A program made the position numbers and the translations under genes. A DNA stretch of 16,956 nucleotides from CAWACC01 sp964390695. GTDB taxonomy: Bacteria > Chlamydiota > Chlamydiia > Chlamydiales > Parachlamydiaceae. A model generated the notes under the pieces. It saw only the letters and a program-made list of their open reading frames with translations, did no database searches and had not been told where the DNA came from. Positions 13,752 through 16,956 of this stretch are shown piece by piece. The DNA is taken from assembly GCA_964390695.1 (NCBI GenBank), contig CAYMKI010000059.1, forward strand, positions 1-16,956, in the 5' to 3' direction. The first letter of the stretch is position 1; each line of letters starts with the position of its first letter.

Positions 13752-16088
13752 ATGGCTATTACTTCCTCTCAAGCAAATGCTCATATCCTTTCCTCTAGCC
13801 CCTTTCAGCCTGCTCTAAAAAACGAACTTCCCAACTCCGCGACTCCATGGCTTTTCAGCCCAGAGGTGATGAAAAAAATCTCTTCAGACTCGGCAAATAA
13901 AGATAAAATCAGCAAAAAAACCTCGCTATTGCCATCCGACGCTGAAGCCAAGTTTGTCTCCCGCTATTTTTTGCATGCCAAGCCGGCAGGCTATAGCATT
14001 GCAAAAATTACGGCCTTGTACAATGAAACCTTGAAATTGGCGTTTGAAGCCGAGCTCTTGAACACTGAGCACGAAGGCTCTCTCTTCCCTCCCTCCTGGA
14101 AAGATGAGGAACATGCCGAATACAAAGGACGCGTCATCCGCAGCTGGCAAGAGGCCACCCAGATCTTTTACCCGTTTTCAATTCCCAACATTAACTCCAC
14201 CAAAACATTTAAACACGCCCGCATCCTTCCCCTGTTTCACGGTACCCACTTGAAAAAAGCAGAAAGCATAGGCACTTCTGGCTTTACCTATTTTGGAAAG
14301 CATGAACACTTTGCCTCTAGCAGTATGATAGTAGATTCTGCCTCTACGGACATCGGGTGGTTTGGCAGCGGCATCTACTTCACAGAGAAAGCAGCGTATG
14401 CCGCTAAATATTCCCAAGGATGCTTGATCCTATCTTGGGTATCCATGCGCGAACCATACCCTGTCACCAGCGATGTACCTCATCCCAAGAAGTGCACAGA
14501 GATGGAAAAACTCAAAGGCAAAGGCGCCTATCAAAACTATAATGCCCATATGGTCCCTGTAGATGCTATCTACCCGAACCAACCCGATTGCCTTGATTAC
14601 TACCCCTGCTTCAAAGACCAACCTCCCTCCTGCACGGAGTATGTAGTTTTTCAAAGAGCCCAAGCCCTCCCTTGTTATATTCTAGAACTCGCGACCGACA
14701 GCCCTGCTTTACAGATAAAATCGAATTATAGCTTCGAAGAAGCCGTTATAGCATCTAAAAACAACTTGAAGGATCCTTTGGTAGATTGGCTGAAAGAAGA
14801 CCCGGCAAGAGTGACAAATAAAGGCAGCCATGGAGAAACCCTCCTTCATGCAGCAGCTTCAGGAGGACACTTGCCGCTCATCCAATGGCTGGACAGCCTG
14901 GATGCCTCTTTAATACAAACTCACCTGCATGATGGCACAACCCTGATGCATATTGCTGCAGCCAAAGGCTTCGATCACATAGCCCAATGGATACACGCTA
15001 AAGATCCCAAACAAATCGTAGCCAAAAACAAAGCCGGGAAAACACCCCTCTACTATGCGGCTTTATATCAGAGAATACCTGTGCTAAAGCTGTTTATTAA
15101 AGAGATTTTACAAGATCCTTCCTTCCTCTTTCAACAGCTCGGAGAACCTATCTCCGACACCTTGCAATTTTTGCTTAGCCAAGGTTTACCTGCCAATACT
15201 GCCGCACCGTTCAAACAAACCCTGCTGCATCTGGCCGCTCAAAAAGCCCAAGAAGAAAATGTCCTGACACTTTTGAAATTCCATGCCGATATAAATTCCA
15301 TCGATTCTTCAGGAAAAACACCTTTGTTCCTAGCCGTCATCCAAGGTCATCGCTCGATGGTCAATCTGCTAGTCAAAAACGGGGCTAGTGTATCAATAAA
15401 AACTCATGAGCAAGAAAATGTCCTGCATGCCGCAGCTTTCTACGGTCACACCTTAGTGCTTCGAGATTTGCTGCAGCACACAGAGGCTCTCGATCTCGTC
15501 CACGCAAAAGATGCGGACGGTAAAACGCCTCTGCACAAGGCATGCTGGGCAGCCATACGCGCTGATTCACAGGTAGACCTATTATTAAATCACGGCGCTG
15601 CAGTAAATGCGGTGAACAACTACCTCTTCACGCCCCTGCACTGGGCTAGCAAACATGGACACACCCGAAGTGTTATCAGCCTGATCAAAGCCGGTGCAAA
15701 TTGTAATCTAGTCAATAGTAACGGTCATACCGCGTTGGACCTTGCCATTGAATACGGACAAGAAGAAATCCTGCATCTTTTTTTGAGGGCCACACAACTT
15801 CCCTCAAAAAAAAGACAGCACAAGGATGATACGAAAAAAATAATACAAGATTATCAAAATCGATTAATCCAAGCTCAATCTCAAGGCATGCCGGCCGAGC
15901 AGGTCGTCTGTCTAGTACAACTTAGCCGCATTTATCAACATGCAGGCATGAAAAATCACGCTAGCATAGCATTGAATGCCGCACTTACGGTGCTACATAC
16001 TATGCAACAAAGCCATCCCGCATATACCTATTTTGCCCTGTTTAAACAAGCGATATACAAACGCTTGGACAATCTGGCAAAATCCTAA
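13752..16088 (+). CDS. PARP-type ADP-ribosyltransferase with ankyrin repeats (tankyrase-like, reversed order)
   Basis: Predicted to transfer ADP-ribose from NAD+ to proteins chosen by its ankyrin array; probably a secreted host-directed effector. The 778-aa protein starts at the ATG at 13752; the frame opens 44 codons earlier, but that part overlaps rnc. Residues 1-50 are Ser/Asn-rich and could hold a type III secretion signal. The PARP fold spans about 155-315: His163 in LFHGTHLKKAESIG, Tyr209 in GWFGSGIYFTEKAAYAAKYS, and Glu296 in CTEYVVFQRAQALPCYIL, giving the complete H-Y-E triad of poly-ADP-ribose polymerases. About nine ankyrin repeats fill 360-685 (GETLLHAAASGGHLPLIQWL, GKTPLFLAVIQGHRSMVNLL, FTPLHWASKHGHTRSVISLI), some degenerate. 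The 90-residue tail is helical. It has no signal peptide or membrane segment. The domain calls are strong; target and secretion are inference. Confidence 0.9.
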   Translation: MAITSSQANAHILSSSPFQPALKNELPNSATPWLFSPEVMKKISSDSANKDKISKKTSLLPSDAEAKFVSRYFLHAKPAGYSIAKITALYNETLKLAFEAELLNTEHEGSLFPPSWKDEEHAEYKGRVIRSWQEATQIFYPFSIPNINSTKTFKHARILPLFHGTHLKKAESIGTSGFTYFGKHEHFASSSMIVDSASTDIGWFGSGIYFTEKAAYAAKYSQGCLILSWVSMREPYPVTSDVPHPKKCTEMEKLKGKGAYQNYNAHMVPVDAIYPNQPDCLDYYPCFKDQPPSCTEYVVFQRAQALPCYILELATDSPALQIKSNYSFEEAVIASKNNLKDPLVDWLKEDPARVTNKGSHGETLLHAAASGGHLPLIQWLDSLDASLIQTHLHDGTTLMHIAAAKGFDHIAQWIHAKDPKQIVAKNKAGKTPLYYAALYQRIPVLKLFIKEILQDPSFLFQQLGEPISDTLQFLLSQGLPANTAAPFKQTLLHLAAQKAQEENVLTLLKFHADINSIDSSGKTPLFLAVIQGHRSMVNLLVKNGASVSIKTHEQENVLHAAAFYGHTLVLRDLLQHTEALDLVHAKDADGKTPLHKACWAAIRADSQVDLLLNHGAAVNAVNNYLFTPLHWASKHGHTRSVISLIKAGANCNLVNSNGHTALDLAIEYGQEEILHLFLRATQLPSKKRQHKDDTKKIIQDYQNRLIQAQSQGMPAEQVVCLVQLSRIYQHAGMKNHASIALNAALTVLHTMQQSHPAYTYFALFKQAIYKRLDNLAKS

Positions 16089-16093
16089 TTATG

Positions 16094-16146
16094 AACTCAC
16101 CTTATCTCTCATTTGCTCATCTACCCTTTCTCGCGTAAGGTGAGTT
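16094..16146. repeat. 11-bp inverted repeat between convergent genes
   Basis: AACTCACCTTA (16094-16104) and TAAGGTGAGTT (16136-16146) are perfect inverted copies around a 31-base loop. They lie right after the PARP-ankyrin stop, and the right arm covers two bases of the TPR gene's stop codon. It may act as a bidirectional transcription end, but no T-run adjoins it. CTCACC occurs once more at 16155-16160. Confidence 0.65.
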
Positions 16147-16956
16147 ATGAATATCTCACCTTGTCCATGTATAGCCGGCATAATGTAAGCTTGGGATGAG
16201 GACTTTTCAAGTGTTTCTTGAAGATAACAAACGCCCTCATCAAGTGAAACAACGCTTCCTGCTTTTTCCCCGCTTTTCTGTATGCCAATCCGAGATCATA
16301 GTGATCATCCGCCAGCGAATGGTCATCCTTACCCAAAAAATCAGCCCTAGTCTGTAAAATTTTGCGATACACCTTGCAATAGTTTGCATCTTCTCCCTGG
16401 CGCTGGAAGCACGCAGCCAGCAAATAGTAGATATTCACGAATTCGATAGATTTCTCTTCAGCAAGCGCCGTCCTCATAATCCTTAAAGCCGATGATCCAA
16501 ATTTTAAAGCATTTGGAATGTCCTGCATGAGATATAAAGAACGCGCAATCTTGTTCAAAATGCGACCGACTAAACTATGCTTTTGCCCATATGCTTTGCG
16601 AGCTATATTCAGCGAACGACAGTAAAAGCTGATGGCCTGCCGGTATTTTTCTTGAGAATGATACAAATCACCTACCGCCAAATAAGATTCTAATAGGTTC
16701 ACATTGTTTTTATTAAAGACATTCAGATTCAGCGCTAAAGCCTTCTTGATAAATTTCCATGCAGCGTCATATTTTTTTAAGATCCTATAATACAAGCTGG
16801 CTGATTTATAAATCTCTGCAAGAGCAAGCTGACTCGAATTTTCAGCATCGCTCTTATGAATTTTAAGAGCTTCTTGCAGCCAATGCAGGGCTTTGGGGAT
16901 ATCGTCTAACATGTAACAAATATCTGCCAAGCCCTGATAATAAATAAGCAAGGACT
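16145..16956 (-). CDS. Tetratricopeptide-repeat protein, C-terminal part (5' end outside window)
   Basis: The reading frame is open to the right edge, so the true start lies beyond it; the first ATG/TTG inside the window should not be taken as the start. About 270 residues consist almost wholly of TPR units of the long, kinesin-light-chain-like type: GLADICYMLDDIPKALHWLQ, LAVGDLYHSQEKYRQAISFY, KIARSLYLMQDIPNALKFGS, and DLGLAYRKAGKKQEALFHLM. TPRs are protein-binding scaffolds. In chlamydiae they occur in type III chaperones and in host-interacting proteins, but nothing here tells which. It ends 56 bases from the PARP-ankyrin gene, convergent with it. No catalytic domain or signal peptide is visible in the part present. 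Confidence 0.88.
   Translation of the reverse strand, partial: SLLIYYQGLADICYMLDDIPKALHWLQEALKIHKSDAENSSQLALAEIYKSASLYYRILKKYDAAWKFIKKALALNLNVFNKNNVNLLESYLAVGDLYHSQEKYRQAISFYCRSLNIARKAYGQKHSLVGRILNKIARSLYLMQDIPNALKFGSSALRIMRTALAEEKSIEFVNIYYLLAACFQRQGEDANYCKVYRKILQTRADFLGKDDHSLADDHYDLGLAYRKAGKKQEALFHLMRAFVIFKKHLKSPHPKLTLCRLYMDKVRYS

Overview
The window reads as a chromosomal segment of a member of the phylum Chlamydiota, most likely one of the amoeba- or protist-associated lineages outside Chlamydiaceae. The main support is gene order: rnc-radA-hemC in one tight operon and rplU-rpmA-obg in another are both arrangements I recall from chlamydial genomes. The Obg (334 aa, no OCT domain) is also of chlamydial length. 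Eukaryote-like domains (PARP, ankyrin, TPR) fit a host-associated lifestyle. The assignment rests on recognition and was not checked by a search.

Left part (1-2960): the 5' part of a UvrD/PcrA-type helicase gene runs off the left edge on the minus strand. It is divergent from a tail-specific protease gene (tsp/prc), which is followed by tRNA-Phe(GAA).

Accessory block (2961-7047): this begins directly after the tRNA. It holds two 124-bp copies of a dispersed hairpin-bearing repeat bracketing a HigB2/HigA2-type toxin-antitoxin operon, a RibD_C/dihydrofolate-reductase-like gene, a secreted protein with a C-terminal PEP-CTERM-like sorting tail, and a D-2-hydroxyacid-dehydrogenase homologue whose catalytic residues all appear replaced. 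Intergenic stretches are long and carry short tandem and dispersed repeats.

Core operon (7093-8944): rplU-rpmA-obg, preceded by a strikingly foldable leader that could mask a ribosome-binding site, and closed by a strong hairpin. Next comes an AT-rich, signal-peptide-bearing SAM methyltransferase (9184-10125) that looks foreign.

Right part: rnc-radA-hemC/D on the minus strand. HemC lacks its usual C-terminal cofactor-binding domain and is fused to a HemD (uroporphyrinogen III synthase) domain. Divergent from rnc is the most unusual gene in the window, a 778-aa protein with a PARP-type ADP-ribosyltransferase domain (complete H-Y-E triad) followed by about nine ankyrin repeats. It is a tankyrase-like combination in reversed order and a good candidate for a secreted host-directed effector. 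A convergent TPR-protein gene runs off the right edge, separated from it by an 11-bp inverted repeat.
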